Counted from the stretch's first letter, positions 1-9,041 are shown. The stretch: DNA of 64,000 bases from Thermoflexus sp042408815 (GCF_042408815.1 NZ_JBHOQR010000002.1:1-64000); one strand, 5' to 3'. Made by a program: numbers and translations. Notes: a model not told the origin generated them from the sequence alone.

Positions 1-150
1 TGGGGGTTGCCGGGCTCGGGCGCGAGGTGGAGGCCAGGTGGTCCGTGAACAGGTAGTACAGCGTGTCCCTTTGCGCCAGCGGGTCTGCCGGCACGCGCCG
101 CATAGCGATGCGCTGTCCGCCCGGGTGGTAGTAGTTGACGGTCTCCGCCG
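1..150 (-). pseudogene. Rhs/YD-repeat core fragment, cut by the window edge
   Basis: Read on the minus strand toward position 1, this stretch encodes NYYHPGGQRIAMRR, a short spacer, then LYYLFTDHLASTS. That arrangement (YYxxGGQRIAMR followed by YYLxxDHLxST) is typical of the end of an Rhs/YD-repeat core, just before the conserved toxin-delivery boundary. The upstream residues, beyond about position 150, no longer look like Rhs, so the piece seems truncated at its N-terminal side. It continues off the left edge and its end is unknown. It lies downstream of the intact rhs gene in the same orientation, as expected for a displaced Rhs module. It could instead be the end of a second, larger rhs gene broken by rearrangement. 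Confidence 0.6.
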
Positions 151-340
151 CTCTGGGTCTCAGGAACGAGAGGGAGAACAGGATTCTGTTGTTCAGGTGC
201 GTGTCTGCGCCCGACTTCCCGCGAGCGCTATGGCGCCATCTCCACCTCCACCCACTCGAAGTCCGGGTTGTCCCGTCCTACCGGATCTGTGGGAGGAGAA
301 GCCTCACTTCAGCGACGAAAACATGCTGTATGCTTCAACT

Positions 341-811
341 TCACACTAACCGAACCGGCAACAGGTGCAATCCCTTCCAACCATGCCGAATGTACAACTC
401 CGCCACCCGATGGGAGACCAAAATCTCCCGCCGTGGCACCGTCCCCAGACGCCCAAACCACTCCCAGGTCATTTGAAAATCCACATCCCACCGCAAGGCC
501 TCCCGACGCAAAGGTATCATACCTCGCAGAACATGGGGATATAGTAGCGTCCCACACGCAGGACACGGCTCTGGCACATAGGGCTCATCGGCGAAGCGGC
601 CTCCATCCACCTGTTCAGGCACCAGAGCGGGCTCGGCCACATGGGGGACGATCAACTGCCGCAGGCCGGGCATCGGCTCCCGCTTGCGTTTGCCTCGAAG
701 CACTGGCCAGACCTCATATCCCCGAACTCCTGCCGCCTCGAACGCCTCGAGCACGTCCACCGTGCAGAACAGTTCGTAGCCCCCCCAGAAGCCGGCGAAG
801 GCGTATAGCCT
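341..811 (-). pseudogene. C-terminal half of a second immunity-like (CXXC) gene
   Basis: This minus-strand frame opens just after a TAG at 812-814 and ends at 341. Its product aligns along its length with the C-terminal half of the immunity candidate at 1099-2031. GGYELF then VRGYEVWPV corresponds to TYSFEI then FTGFTLRPV. LRQLIVPHVAEP corresponds to YQLVVTHTLPP. PCPACGTLL corresponds to HCAECGTTT. The ending GWKGLHLLPV corresponds to VKGWEVVPV. Only the second of the two CXXC motifs is present, and the N-terminal half (about 150 residues) is missing. A start at 760 would give 139 residues, but the homologous reading extends upstream of it without a start, so this is probably an orphan immunity remnant fused to the toxin remnant beside it. 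Confidence 0.55.
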
Positions 812-1066
812 CTAAAAGGTCAGGGCGATCATAATAGACCCGTTGTGCCGCCCTCCAGATATCATCAAGACTGGCACTTGAAGTGGTGATAGGCGATCGC
901 ATATTGTCGTACCCAATCTCTCCTGGTGAGCACAATGCTGGGGATGTCAGCGGCCTTGATCTCCAGCCGCTCTGCGAACGGTTTCTCGATCAGGTGATGC
1001 ACCTTATCTCCCCTGTGCCCTTGAGCCTTGGTGAGATGCCTGGCAAAAGCCCTCGCTGGTGAAGGT
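800..1066 (-). pseudogene. Frameshifted duplicate of the Rhs toxin tip
   Basis: One minus-strand frame reads DKVHHLIEKPFAERLEI followed by AADIPSIVL and stops at 865. It matches LEVHHLIEKRFAEQLGL and TEIPAVVL of the intact Rhs C-terminus. A second frame then continues with LDDIWRAAQRVYYDRP and DLLEAI, matching AQEIWNAYWKVYRELG and DWLEVI. The toxin tip is therefore present but split by a frameshift near 865-905 and lacks the Rhs core. At the DNA level 969-1004 matches 2255-2290 at 34 of 36 positions. It sits immediately downstream of the intact toxin-immunity pair, the usual place for displaced (orphan) Rhs C-terminal modules. Confidence 0.65.
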
Positions 1067-1069
1067 GCT

Positions 1070-1096
1070 ACTCCTCCCCACGACCGCCGGAGGAGT
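1070..1096 (-). other. Short hairpin after the immunity gene
   Basis: ACTCCTCC (1070-1077) and GGAGGAGT (1089-1096) form a perfect 8-bp inverted repeat with an 11-nt loop, three bases past the immunity-gene stop codon. There is no T-run on the minus strand after it, so an intrinsic terminator is not supported. It could stabilise the 3' end of the transcript. Confidence 0.3.
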
Positions 1097-1098
1097 GA

Positions 1099-2031
1099 CT
1101 ACTCCCCCTTCCTCACCTCATACACCGGTACCACCTCCCACCCCTTCACCTTGTGTTCCCGTAAAAACCTGTATACCCGTTGGGAGATGAGGACTAGGGG
1201 GTGCCCGTTAGGAAGATCACCAAATAATTCCGCAGTACGGTTGAAATCTTGAGCATTCTCCAGGACTTCAGGGGTATAATACACATCGGTCTCCTCGTAG
1301 TATCGAATCTCCCCCCAGTAGTGGGTGTGCTTCAGATAGCGGGTGGTGGTGCCGCACTCCGCACAATGCTTTACCTCCTCAAACTGGGTGGGCGGTGAAG
1401 CCATGGGGGGCAGAGTGTGCGTAACTACCAGCTGATAAAGCGGTGGCTCGCCCTCATGAGGGCGGGTGTAATGCCACACCGGCCGCAGGGTGAAGCCGGT
1501 AAACTTGGCTTCTTGAAGCCAGTGTGCCAGGCGAGGGGAGAGAATGATCTCGAAACTATAGGTGAGGGAGAGATCCCGCTTCCCCATCTTGCGGGCGTTC
1601 ACCATTAGATCCCGCACCTGTTCCAGTTCGGCCCGGCAGGCGGGACAGCGCCGATGGGAGGCCTGGGGGCCTCCCTGGTAGCCATCTTTATGTAGATCAT
1701 AGTAGTCATCTTCGATGGCTTGGTTGGTGAGGCGCCAGATCAACAACGGGGCCGCCTCCAGCTCGGAAGGAGTGTAGTAGCGCCAGATACTAATATAACG
1801 TGGAGCCAAATCCGGCCTTGCTCTTATCGCTTCCAAGAGCAAGCTAAAAGCCGGGCTGTTCACATCGACTTCCAAATCGAAACCCATAGGGGCTTCGTGA
1901 ACCTGTTTCTGTTCCAGTCCCATTCGTTGGATTAGATGCTTCACCCATTCCCGGTTCTGTTCAATCTCGAGCGGACTTAGAGTTTGACCTTCGGGCTTCA
2001 GGAAGATCGTTGCATAGGCAATCCGCTTCAT
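1099..2031 (-). CDS. Putative immunity protein to the Rhs toxin (double-CXXC)
   Basis: A 310-residue soluble protein with no signal peptide or membrane segment. It has two zinc-ribbon-like Cys pairs, CPAC at residues 129-132 and CAEC at 223-226, each followed by an aromatic and charged segment, so it looks like two diverged halves of one fold. This resembles the double-CXXCG proteins found beside polymorphic toxins. Its ATG overlaps the rhs stop codon as ATGA (2028-2031), so the two genes are translationally coupled. Position directly behind the toxin, coupling, and the presence of a second broken copy beside a second broken toxin tip together argue for cognate immunity. The function is inferred from context; no enzymatic motif is visible. 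Confidence 0.7.
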   Translation of the reverse strand: MKRIAYATIFLKPEGQTLSPLEIEQNREWVKHLIQRMGLEQKQVHEAPMGFDLEVDVNSPAFSLLLEAIRARPDLAPRYISIWRYYTPSELEAAPLLIWRLTNQAIEDDYYDLHKDGYQGGPQASHRRCPACRAELEQVRDLMVNARKMGKRDLSLTYSFEIILSPRLAHWLQEAKFTGFTLRPVWHYTRPHEGEPPLYQLVVTHTLPPMASPPTQFEEVKHCAECGTTTRYLKHTHYWGEIRYYEETDVYYTPEVLENAQDFNRTAELFGDLPNGHPLVLISQRVYRFLREHKVKGWEVVPVYEVRKGE

Positions 2032-5000
2032 CGCTGCACTCCCAATCGCTCAAAGTATGGCCAGATCACCTCCAGCCAGTCTTCATGACCCAATTCGCGG
2101 TAAACCTTCCAATAGGCATTCCATATTTCCTGAGCAGTGTACTCTCCACCAGTAGGTAGGGCGCCCTTTTGGAACAGTCTTGCCGTCACCTCCTGCTGGT
2201 GGAAAGTACGATCCAACACCACCGCCGGGATCTCAGTTTCTCTAAGCCCCAGCTGCTCTGCGAACCGTTTTTCGATCAGGTGATGCACCTCCAAGCCCGC
2301 TTCCTTGCGCACACCGCCCAGGATATCCGCCCACTCCCCGGCGCTCCGAATCTCCCGAAAAGCTCCCTGCTTATAGAGGTGTCGGATGACTCGCGGCGCC
2401 TGTTCCCCCAGCACTTCCCGCAAGTACCGGACCCCGGCCTTCAATCCCCCTTGCAGCAGGGCTTCCCGAAAACCGGCCGTGATACCCCGCCGGGCCACGT
2501 CATCCAGGGGCAGTGAAAGAGGCAGCAATTCGTCGGGTTCGATCACTTCCAGCCCGGCCAGGGCGATGGTCAGCCCCGCTACCAGGCGGTCCTCGGTCGA
2601 GGCACTGGTCTTGCGCCACGTGCGGATTGCCTGCCAGGTGTCATAGGCCGTCCAGCCATAGTCAATGATCTTGAGAACGAGGATACCTACCGCCACGCAC
2701 AGGGGACAATGGCCCGTCGGGTCCGTGTACTGGAGGGGGTTGTTGTAGACATACGCATACCGGTTGAGGGCCTGGGGGTTCCCCGGCTCGGGAACGATGG
2801 GATCCGGTTGCAGGAAGCGGCCCAGGGCGGGGTCGTAGAACCGGGCGCGGTAATCATACAGGCCCAGGCCTGGCTCCCACCGCTGCCCCGTGAAGCGGCG
2901 GTCGGTGACCCAAACCCCTTCCTCCCAGCGAATCTCCCCATATGGAAGATACCGCGCCCCTCCGGCCACACTCCCACCCTGCACCAACCCCACCACGCTC
3001 CCCAAATGGTCCCTTACTACCCCATCCGCCTGGCTCCCCTCCCGCACCGCCACCACCTCGTCCCCCAGCCGATACACCTTCCGCACGATCCCATTCCGAA
3101 CCTCATAGCCCTCATCCACCACCACTGTCCGTTCCCCGCCCACCTCCCGCACTACCCGTTCTCCCTCCGCGTCGTAGCGATAGGCCGCCACCCGCTTCGC
3201 ATCCCGCCACACCTCTACCAGCCGGTTCTCTCCATCGTAGGCGTAACGCCATTGCACCCCACCCACTGTGCGGCTCACCACATTCCCGTTGGCGTCGTAG
3301 CCCAGGACCGTTCCATCGCTCCCGGAAACTAGCCGCCACGAGCGCCCACGCCCTTCCCCCACCCAGGTCGCATGCCAGGCCTCGCCCAGGCACCGGACGG
3401 TGGAGGCGCTCGCCACCAGAGGCAGATACACCCGAGGGGGCCCGGGGAGGACGGCCGGTGGGGCCGGATCGCCGTAGTCATAGATCCATGTTTTCCCTCC
3501 CTCGGTCCGGCGGAGCCATCGCCCCCCTTCGTCCAGGGTCCATGCCCCGTTCACCGGGCCGCCCATCCCGATCAAACGGTCCAGCTCATCGTAGGCGAAG
3601 GTCCAAACCTCCGAACGGACGGCGTCGGTGATCCCCCGGACGTTCCCCACCCTATCATAGCCGTAGCTCAGGTCCACCCCCGGCCCCTGGATGCGGGTGA
3701 CCCGCAGGGTGCGCGGGTCATAGGTCCGAGTCAGCGAACTGCCCCCGAACAGGGTGAGGGCCGTGAGTTGGCCGGCGGGATTGTAAGCGGCGTTCTGGGC
3801 GTAGACGCTCCACCCGGTGAGGGCGACCGGCCATCCGTGAGGGCCATAGGCGACCTGGAGGACCTCGCCGTCGGGGTCCACCCGCTGCGTGAGGCGGTCG
3901 GCGGCATCATAGGCGAAGCGCTGGAGGAAGGGTTGACCGTCCACGGTGAGGGTGGCGGTGAGAACCCGCCCCCGCGGATCATAGGCCCACGTCCGCTGGA
4001 TGCCGTCAGCGGTCCAGGATCGGGTCTTGCGCCCGAGGGAGGCCCCATACCCTGGCTCGTCGTAAGCGAAGCCCACGGCATACCCTGAGGGCCCCGGATC
4101 CGGGGGCGGGATGTAAGCGGCGCCCTCGGTCACCTTCGGGGTGTAGGTCTTCCCTTTGAGCCGATTGAGGGCATCATAGTAGAAGTTCACCGCCCAGCCG
4201 CGGGCGTCCACCTGGGCGATGAGGTTGCCGGCCGGGTCGTAGCGGTAGAACCAGGTGCCCATCGCCGGGTCGACCATCTGCACCTTGCGCCCCAGGGGGT
4301 CGTAGGCCATCCGCACCCGGTTCCCCAGGGGATCCACCGCGTCGGTGAGGCGGTCCAGGGCGTTGAAGCGATATCGGGCCACCGCCAGCGGCTCGGCTTG
4401 GAGGGTAGGGGCGGAGAAGGTGCCTTTGAACGCATAGACCTCGGCCAGGCGCCCCAGGCCATCGGTGCACCGTAAGGTCTGGTGGCCATTGGGATCGAGG
4501 GCCAGCACGCCGCCGTCGGCGTAGGCATAGCGGGTGACGGCGCCATCGGGGGCGGTGACCGCCACCGGCCGTCCCAAGGCGTCGTAGGCCGTGCGCACCC
4601 GGGGGGCGCCGGGGTCCGGGTTCCGATACGGGGTGACCACCCGCCCATCCGGGGTGGTGGCGTAGGTGTATTGCGGGACAAAATAGAAGAGGCTTTCCTC
4701 AGCTGCCCGTCCCAGGGCATCATAGCGGGTATACTGGATGATCTCCTGGCCCCCTCCCGAGCAGGTCCATCCGGGGCCGGGGGTCTGGCGCTCCACCCGG
4801 CGGCCCAGGCCATCGTAGTAGAGCCGCTCCCAGGTGGCCAGCCCTCCCGAGCACCAGGCAACCCCAGGGGTTCCGCGCACCAGGCGGACTACCATGAAAG
4901 GCCAACGGTCGGTGAAGGGGAAATCCACCCCGTCGTAGTAGCGCCACTCCTCGCTGGGGAAGTCCCAGCGGTCCCCCGGCCGCACAATGGTTCGCAGCCG

Positions 5001-7847
5001 TCCGAAAGCATCGTAGGTGTAGGCAGTGGCCGCCCCGTTGGGGTCCACGACCCGCTTGAGGGCTCCCACTGGCCCTCGCCCGGCGCTGGGGTCGCCTTCG
5101 TTCACGCCGTAGTATTCATATCGGGTGAGATGGCCCAAGGGGTTGCGTTCGGAAATCCGGTAGACCCCCGTAGCGTCATAGGCGAAGGTCGTGGCAAAGC
5201 CCCGGGCGTCGGTGATCACGGTGGGGTTCCCCCAGGCATCGTAGGCGGCTTGTTCGCTCACCCAGCCCCAACCCGCTTTGCCCTGATCCATCCGGGTGAG
5301 CTGGCCTCGGGTCGGTGGAGTGGTCGGGGAGGAAGCGCCATCGTAGTAAAAGCGCTTTTGGCTCCATAGCGCCGCCCCGCCGGTGTCCTCCGTGATCCCC
5401 TCGTAGAGGTTCTCCCAGGCTGTTTTGTCCACGATCCAGAGGGCGGGGTTGTAAACATATCCCCGGTGGGTGGAGCGCTCGTCCCCCGAGACATCCAGGA
5501 AGCCGTGTTCGAAGACCGCGGCGATGTTACCGTAGGCGTCATAGCGGTATTCCGTTCGAATGGTGCGGCCATCGGTGGTGATCTCCTGGCGCTGGAGGAA
5601 GACGAAATTCGCGCCTCCCACGGTGGGAGAGATCCCATACGTGGAGGCAAGGGTTTGGAGGACGACGCCGCTGGGATTCCGAATCTGGCTCTCCCGCGGG
5701 CGGCCCCGGACCGGCCAGGGGTCGTTGGTGGGGCCTTCGGGCAGCGCGAAGCGGGTCCATTCGACCCGGTAAGGGTTCCCGCCGAGGTCCTGGAGGGTGA
5801 GGGTCACCTCTCGATAGCCCAGGAACAGGCCTCCCGTGGGCAAGCGGGTGCCATCGGCTTTCCGGAATTGATCCGGCCATGTGCAGCCGGTCTGATCCTC
5901 GCTCCAGAAGAGATAACATCGTCCCCGATCATCGCCGCTGTAGGCATAGGCTTCCTGCCAGCCACCCCCCAGGCCGTCGGTGACCTTCCGCCAAGCCACC
6001 CGGTAGTTCCACGCTTGCCAATAGCCCCCGTCAGGCGTCTCGTAGCGGGCCTCGATGACGCCTCCGTAGCCGTTGTCGATGCGGGTCAGGCGAGGGTAGA
6101 AGAACCGCGCCTTGGCCCAATCGCTGCAGGGTTCCTGGAAATCGTTGCACATGCCCTTGTTTGGGTAGCCGGTGTAGCCGAAGGAGAAGGGAGGCAAGGC
6201 TTTCCATGCGCTCCCCTCGGGGGCCTGTTCCTGAATGGCCACGAGGATCCGCAGGCGCTTATTTCCCTCATCCTCGGGGATGAAGGTCCCGTAGGTGAAG
6301 GACCAAGCCCGCGCCACGGCCCAGCTTCTGTCTCCCCGCTGCCGTTCCAGGACCACCTTCTGCACGGCGTCGGTCTGCCAGAAGATGGCCGCCATCCCGG
6401 CGGAGGCGAAATCCCCGCGGTAGGCCGGAGCCCCGAAGCCATCGTTGGGCCCGTTGCCGTTCCAGCGGCGGTCCCAGAGGATGCGCACCCTGGTCCCGGG
6501 GTATTCGATCTGGGCGAGGTAGCTGGCCCGCTCGGCGTTTGGATCGTCTCCGTGGCAGGTGTCGGTGCTCGTAATGAAGCCTGCTGCTTTGAACAGGTCA
6601 CACTGCTGGGCCAGGGTCTGCTCGGTGTAGGTGAAAGTGACGGTGACGCCGTTGGGGTAGAGGATCTCCTTCACCCGCCAGCGCACCGTAGCTGCTCCGG
6701 TCGTCCACCCGCTGCCTGTCCATGGTCCGATGGAACCTCGCAACACCTGCCGGCTGTCGGGGGTGGTCCCGAAGCGGTAGCGGGTGCCATCTTTGAGAGT
6801 CACCTCCCACCAACCGTTCTCTGGCCCTGGTTTCCATTCGATCCGCCAGAACCGCTCATCCTCGGTGCGGAAGCGATGGGTCGTGCTCCCCGGCCCGGTA
6901 TATTGGAGGCTGGCGGGCAGCCCCGCTTCCGGCACCAACCTCAGGGCTTCCCCGTTCACCACCAGGAGCGGCACCGGATCCCAGCACAGGTAGAAGTTCG
7001 CTCCATCGAAGCACCGGCGCACGTTGCGCCACACGATCTCGGCGACATCCAGGCTCCAGCCCCAGCCGAGGCCATCGGATTGGGCCCAGGTGAGGATCCC
7101 ATCCAGCCGGCGGCTGTTGTAAGAGAGGCGCAGCGCGGGTTGAATGCCCCCCGGTCCCGGCGGGAGGTCGAGGGGATATTCCCACAGCAGGGCGCCGGCG
7201 AAGCGATCCACCCGGGTGTCGTGGAAATTCAGCACCCACCCGCTTTCCTTCACCCCCGAGGTGCCGGCGCCGAAGACGGACAGGTGGTGGGTGGTGAAGG
7301 TGATCACCCCCGCTGTCTCGTCGATCTGCGTGGGGGTGAGGGTCTGCCACTGGCGCCCCTGCTCGTCCCAATACCCCACCCAGGGACGGAGCCAATCCGG
7401 ACGGGGGGCCCAATGGACCCAGTCTCCCAGGCGGAGGGTCACGGTGAGGGGGGCGGCGAAGTGGGTGAGGGGAGTGCCGAGGGAATCAGTGGCGGTGAGG
7501 TCGAAGACGAGGGCGAGGCCGGCCTGGCCGGCGCTTAGGCGGCGGGCTTCCCGGACGGCCAGGCGGAGGTGGGCGATGGGGGCGGCGGGGGGCGCCTCCA
7601 CCGTGACCCGTCCGTCGAGGAAGTGGGCGGCGGTGCCGGGGGTGATGGGGATCTCCTCGAGGGGCGGGGAGGGGGCAGGCGAAGGTGGGGTTGGCGACGG
7701 CAATGGGCTCTGGAAGGAGAGCGAGGCCAGAGGCCAGGATGCGCTCCATTCGGGGGCGGAGGCGGAGGATCTCGGGGGGAACGCCAGGGGTTGCCCCACC
7801 AAGCTTATGATCCCGATCACCGCTACCAGGGAGCGCCACCGGACCAT
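2028..7847 (-). CDS. Secreted Rhs/YD-repeat polymorphic toxin
   Basis: About 1,939 residues. The ATG at 7847 is chosen because AGGAGG lies just upstream and a consensus promoter ends 16 nt before it; an open frame back to 8153 lacks such signals. The protein starts with a signal peptide (MVRWRSLVAVIGIISLV) and a Pro/Ser/Thr-rich linker to about residue 60. An extracellular beta-rich region and a long series of YD repeats (RYDALGR, YDPLGR and similar) follow. The core ends with LYDYRARFYDPALGRF and YNNPLQYTDPTG. The variable tail of about 224 residues carries VHHLIEKRF near residue 1,854, which resembles HNH-like nuclease motifs of polymorphic toxins. The core is expected to form a shell that encapsulates the tip. 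The signal peptide and the absence of T6SS genes nearby suggest Sec export, as for WapA-type proteins. The nuclease call is inferred from the motif. Confidence 0.85.
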   Translation of the reverse strand: MVRWRSLVAVIGIISLVGQPLAFPPRSSASAPEWSASWPLASLSFQSPLPSPTPPSPAPSPPLEEIPITPGTAAHFLDGRVTVEAPPAAPIAHLRLAVREARRLSAGQAGLALVFDLTATDSLGTPLTHFAAPLTVTLRLGDWVHWAPRPDWLRPWVGYWDEQGRQWQTLTPTQIDETAGVITFTTHHLSVFGAGTSGVKESGWVLNFHDTRVDRFAGALLWEYPLDLPPGPGGIQPALRLSYNSRRLDGILTWAQSDGLGWGWSLDVAEIVWRNVRRCFDGANFYLCWDPVPLLVVNGEALRLVPEAGLPASLQYTGPGSTTHRFRTEDERFWRIEWKPGPENGWWEVTLKDGTRYRFGTTPDSRQVLRGSIGPWTGSGWTTGAATVRWRVKEILYPNGVTVTFTYTEQTLAQQCDLFKAAGFITSTDTCHGDDPNAERASYLAQIEYPGTRVRILWDRRWNGNGPNDGFGAPAYRGDFASAGMAAIFWQTDAVQKVVLERQRGDRSWAVARAWSFTYGTFIPEDEGNKRLRILVAIQEQAPEGSAWKALPPFSFGYTGYPNKGMCNDFQEPCSDWAKARFFYPRLTRIDNGYGGVIEARYETPDGGYWQAWNYRVAWRKVTDGLGGGWQEAYAYSGDDRGRCYLFWSEDQTGCTWPDQFRKADGTRLPTGGLFLGYREVTLTLQDLGGNPYRVEWTRFALPEGPTNDPWPVRGRPRESQIRNPSGVVLQTLASTYGISPTVGGANFVFLQRQEITTDGRTIRTEYRYDAYGNIAAVFEHGFLDVSGDERSTHRGYVYNPALWIVDKTAWENLYEGITEDTGGAALWSQKRFYYDGASSPTTPPTRGQLTRMDQGKAGWGWVSEQAAYDAWGNPTVITDARGFATTFAYDATGVYRISERNPLGHLTRYEYYGVNEGDPSAGRGPVGALKRVVDPNGAATAYTYDAFGRLRTIVRPGDRWDFPSEEWRYYDGVDFPFTDRWPFMVVRLVRGTPGVAWCSGGLATWERLYYDGLGRRVERQTPGPGWTCSGGGQEIIQYTRYDALGRAAEESLFYFVPQYTYATTPDGRVVTPYRNPDPGAPRVRTAYDALGRPVAVTAPDGAVTRYAYADGGVLALDPNGHQTLRCTDGLGRLAEVYAFKGTFSAPTLQAEPLAVARYRFNALDRLTDAVDPLGNRVRMAYDPLGRKVQMVDPAMGTWFYRYDPAGNLIAQVDARGWAVNFYYDALNRLKGKTYTPKVTEGAAYIPPPDPGPSGYAVGFAYDEPGYGASLGRKTRSWTADGIQRTWAYDPRGRVLTATLTVDGQPFLQRFAYDAADRLTQRVDPDGEVLQVAYGPHGWPVALTGWSVYAQNAAYNPAGQLTALTLFGGSSLTRTYDPRTLRVTRIQGPGVDLSYGYDRVGNVRGITDAVRSEVWTFAYDELDRLIGMGGPVNGAWTLDEGGRWLRRTEGGKTWIYDYGDPAPPAVLPGPPRVYLPLVASASTVRCLGEAWHATWVGEGRGRSWRLVSGSDGTVLGYDANGNVVSRTVGGVQWRYAYDGENRLVEVWRDAKRVAAYRYDAEGERVVREVGGERTVVVDEGYEVRNGIVRKVYRLGDEVVAVREGSQADGVVRDHLGSVVGLVQGGSVAGGARYLPYGEIRWEEGVWVTDRRFTGQRWEPGLGLYDYRARFYDPALGRFLQPDPIVPEPGNPQALNRYAYVYNNPLQYTDPTGHCPLCVAVGILVLKIIDYGWTAYDTWQAIRTWRKTSASTEDRLVAGLTIALAGLEVIEPDELLPLSLPLDDVARRGITAGFREALLQGGLKAGVRYLREVLGEQAPRVIRHLYKQGAFREIRSAGEWADILGGVRKEAGLEVHHLIEKRFAEQLGLRETEIPAVVLDRTFHQQEVTARLFQKGALPTGGEYTAQEIWNAYWKVYRELGHEDWLEVIWPYFERLGVQR

Positions 7848-7869
7848 TCGAACGCTCCTCCTAAGGAAA

Positions 7870-7898
7870 ATTATAAAAAGGGTCAATCTGTCGGTCAA
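7870..7898 (-). promoter_or_regulatory. Sigma-70-type promoter of the rhs gene
   Basis: On the minus strand, TTGACC (7893-7898) is followed by a 17-bp spacer and a perfect TATAAT (7870-7875). Transcription would start near 7863, giving a leader of about 16 nt that still contains the AGGAGG ribosome site before the ATG at 7847. This supports the shorter start of the rhs gene. Confidence 0.75.
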
Positions 7899-8024
7899 GC
7901 CAGCGGTGCGGGATGGGAGAGAAGCCGCTGTCTTGCCCATCCGGTGAAGGAGGAGGGGCTGTCTTCCGCGGTGCGCTGGCTCCCTTGGGCAGGCTCGAGG
8001 GCGGAAAACGCCATTGAAAGGGGC

Positions 8025-8053
8025 TGGCCGGATCCCCGGAAGTGTAGTATACT
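8025..8053 (+). promoter_or_regulatory. Probable rpsB promoter
   Basis: TATACT (8048-8053) is a good -10 element. At 17 bp upstream lies TGGCCG, a weak -35 (3 of 6 matches). The resulting leader of about 110 nt contains a GCCGGC-GGTGT-GCCGGC hairpin at 8100-8116 and an AGGAGG ribosome site before the rpsB ATG. Whether the hairpin is regulatory is unknown. Confidence 0.4.
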
Positions 8054-8167
8054 TCCCCGCTGGTGTCAGACCCCACACACCCTGGACCGGTTGGGGCGTG
8101 CCGGCGGTGTGCCGGCTCCCGCCGGGAAGAAGGGGTGGCGGATCAAAACGCATAAGGAGGAAGGCCT

Positions 8168-9004
8168 ATGCCGCTGGTGACGATGAAAGAGCTGCTGGAA
8201 GCGGGGGTGCATTTCGGCCACAAGACAAACCGCTGGCACCCCAAGATGAAGCCCTACATCTTCACAGAGCGAAACGGCGTCCACATCATCGACCTCCAAC
8301 AAACCATTCGCGCCCTGGAGAGCACCTATCCCCTGGTCCGCGATCGGGTCGCCCAGGGAGGAGTGATCCTGTTTGTGGGGACCAAACGCCAGGCCCAGGA
8401 GACCATCGCGGCGGAGGCCCAGCGGTGTCAGATGCCCTATGTGAATTACCGCTGGCTGGGCGGCACGCTCACTAACTGGCGCACGATCCGAGATCGCATC
8501 CGGTATTACATCCAGTTGGATGAGATGATCCGCAATGGGGGGCTGGAGACGTTGCCTAAGAAGGAGGCGATCCGCCTCCGTCGGAAATACGAAAAGATGC
8601 GCCTCAAGTTCGAAGGCCTCCGCCTGATGAAGCGCCTCCCGGACATGCTGTTTGTGGTGGATACCATGCGGGAGGCGACGGCGATCCGCGAGGCGAACGC
8701 CCTCAATATCCCGGTGATCGCCATGGTGGATACCAACTGCGATCCGGATCCCATCGACCACATCATTCCAGCGAACGATGATGCGATCCGCTCGATCAAG
8801 TTGGTCACCCGTCTGATCGCGGATGCGGTGGTGGAGGGTCTTCAGCTGCGCGAGAAAGCCGGCGTGGCGGAGGGGATCGAGGAGGAGGAGATTGAGGAAG
8901 AGGAGCCGGCGCTGGAGCTGCGCCGTGTGTTCGAGGCTGAAGAGGAGGACGAGGAGGCAGTGGGGCTCGAGGAAGAAGAGACTTTCGAAGAGCTGGAAGC
9001 CTGA
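8168..9004 (+). CDS. rpsB: 30S ribosomal protein S2
   Basis: A 278-residue protein that opens with the S2 hallmark MKELLEAGVHFGHKT. It continues with the family segments HIIDLQQTI, FVGTKRQAQE, YRWLGGTLTN and PVIAMVDTNCDPD. S2 bridges the head and body of the small subunit and is needed for S1 binding. The C-terminus after about residue 235 is an acidic Glu-rich tail that makes the protein longer than the usual 225 to 250 residues; such tails are common in this family. AGGAGG lies 8 nt before the ATG. It heads a run of translation and envelope genes, with tsf following after 37 nt. Confidence 0.97.
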   Translation: MPLVTMKELLEAGVHFGHKTNRWHPKMKPYIFTERNGVHIIDLQQTIRALESTYPLVRDRVAQGGVILFVGTKRQAQETIAAEAQRCQMPYVNYRWLGGTLTNWRTIRDRIRYYIQLDEMIRNGGLETLPKKEAIRLRRKYEKMRLKFEGLRLMKRLPDMLFVVDTMREATAIREANALNIPVIAMVDTNCDPDPIDHIIPANDDAIRSIKLVTRLIADAVVEGLQLREKAGVAEGIEEEEIEEEEPALELRRVFEAEEEDEEAVGLEEEETFEELEA

Positions 9005-9041
9005 GGATTCTTCCAAACCCTTGGGTCGGGAGGGAGGTCCC

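Noticed and set aside
714..935. A 73-residue protein gene starting at TTG 935
   Set aside because: Its middle matches the tail of the Rhs toxin, and its two ends are out of frame with homologous sequence, so it is part of a frameshifted remnant, not a gene.
1070..1096. Intrinsic terminator after the immunity gene
   Set aside because: The hairpin is perfect but is not followed by a T-run on the minus strand, so it is listed only as a hairpin.
5466..7538. A 690-codon open frame on the plus strand inside the rhs gene
   Set aside because: It is antisense to clearly coding YD-repeat sequence, has no domain and no ribosome site, and is rich in Gly, Pro and Ala as expected for a GC-rich shadow frame.
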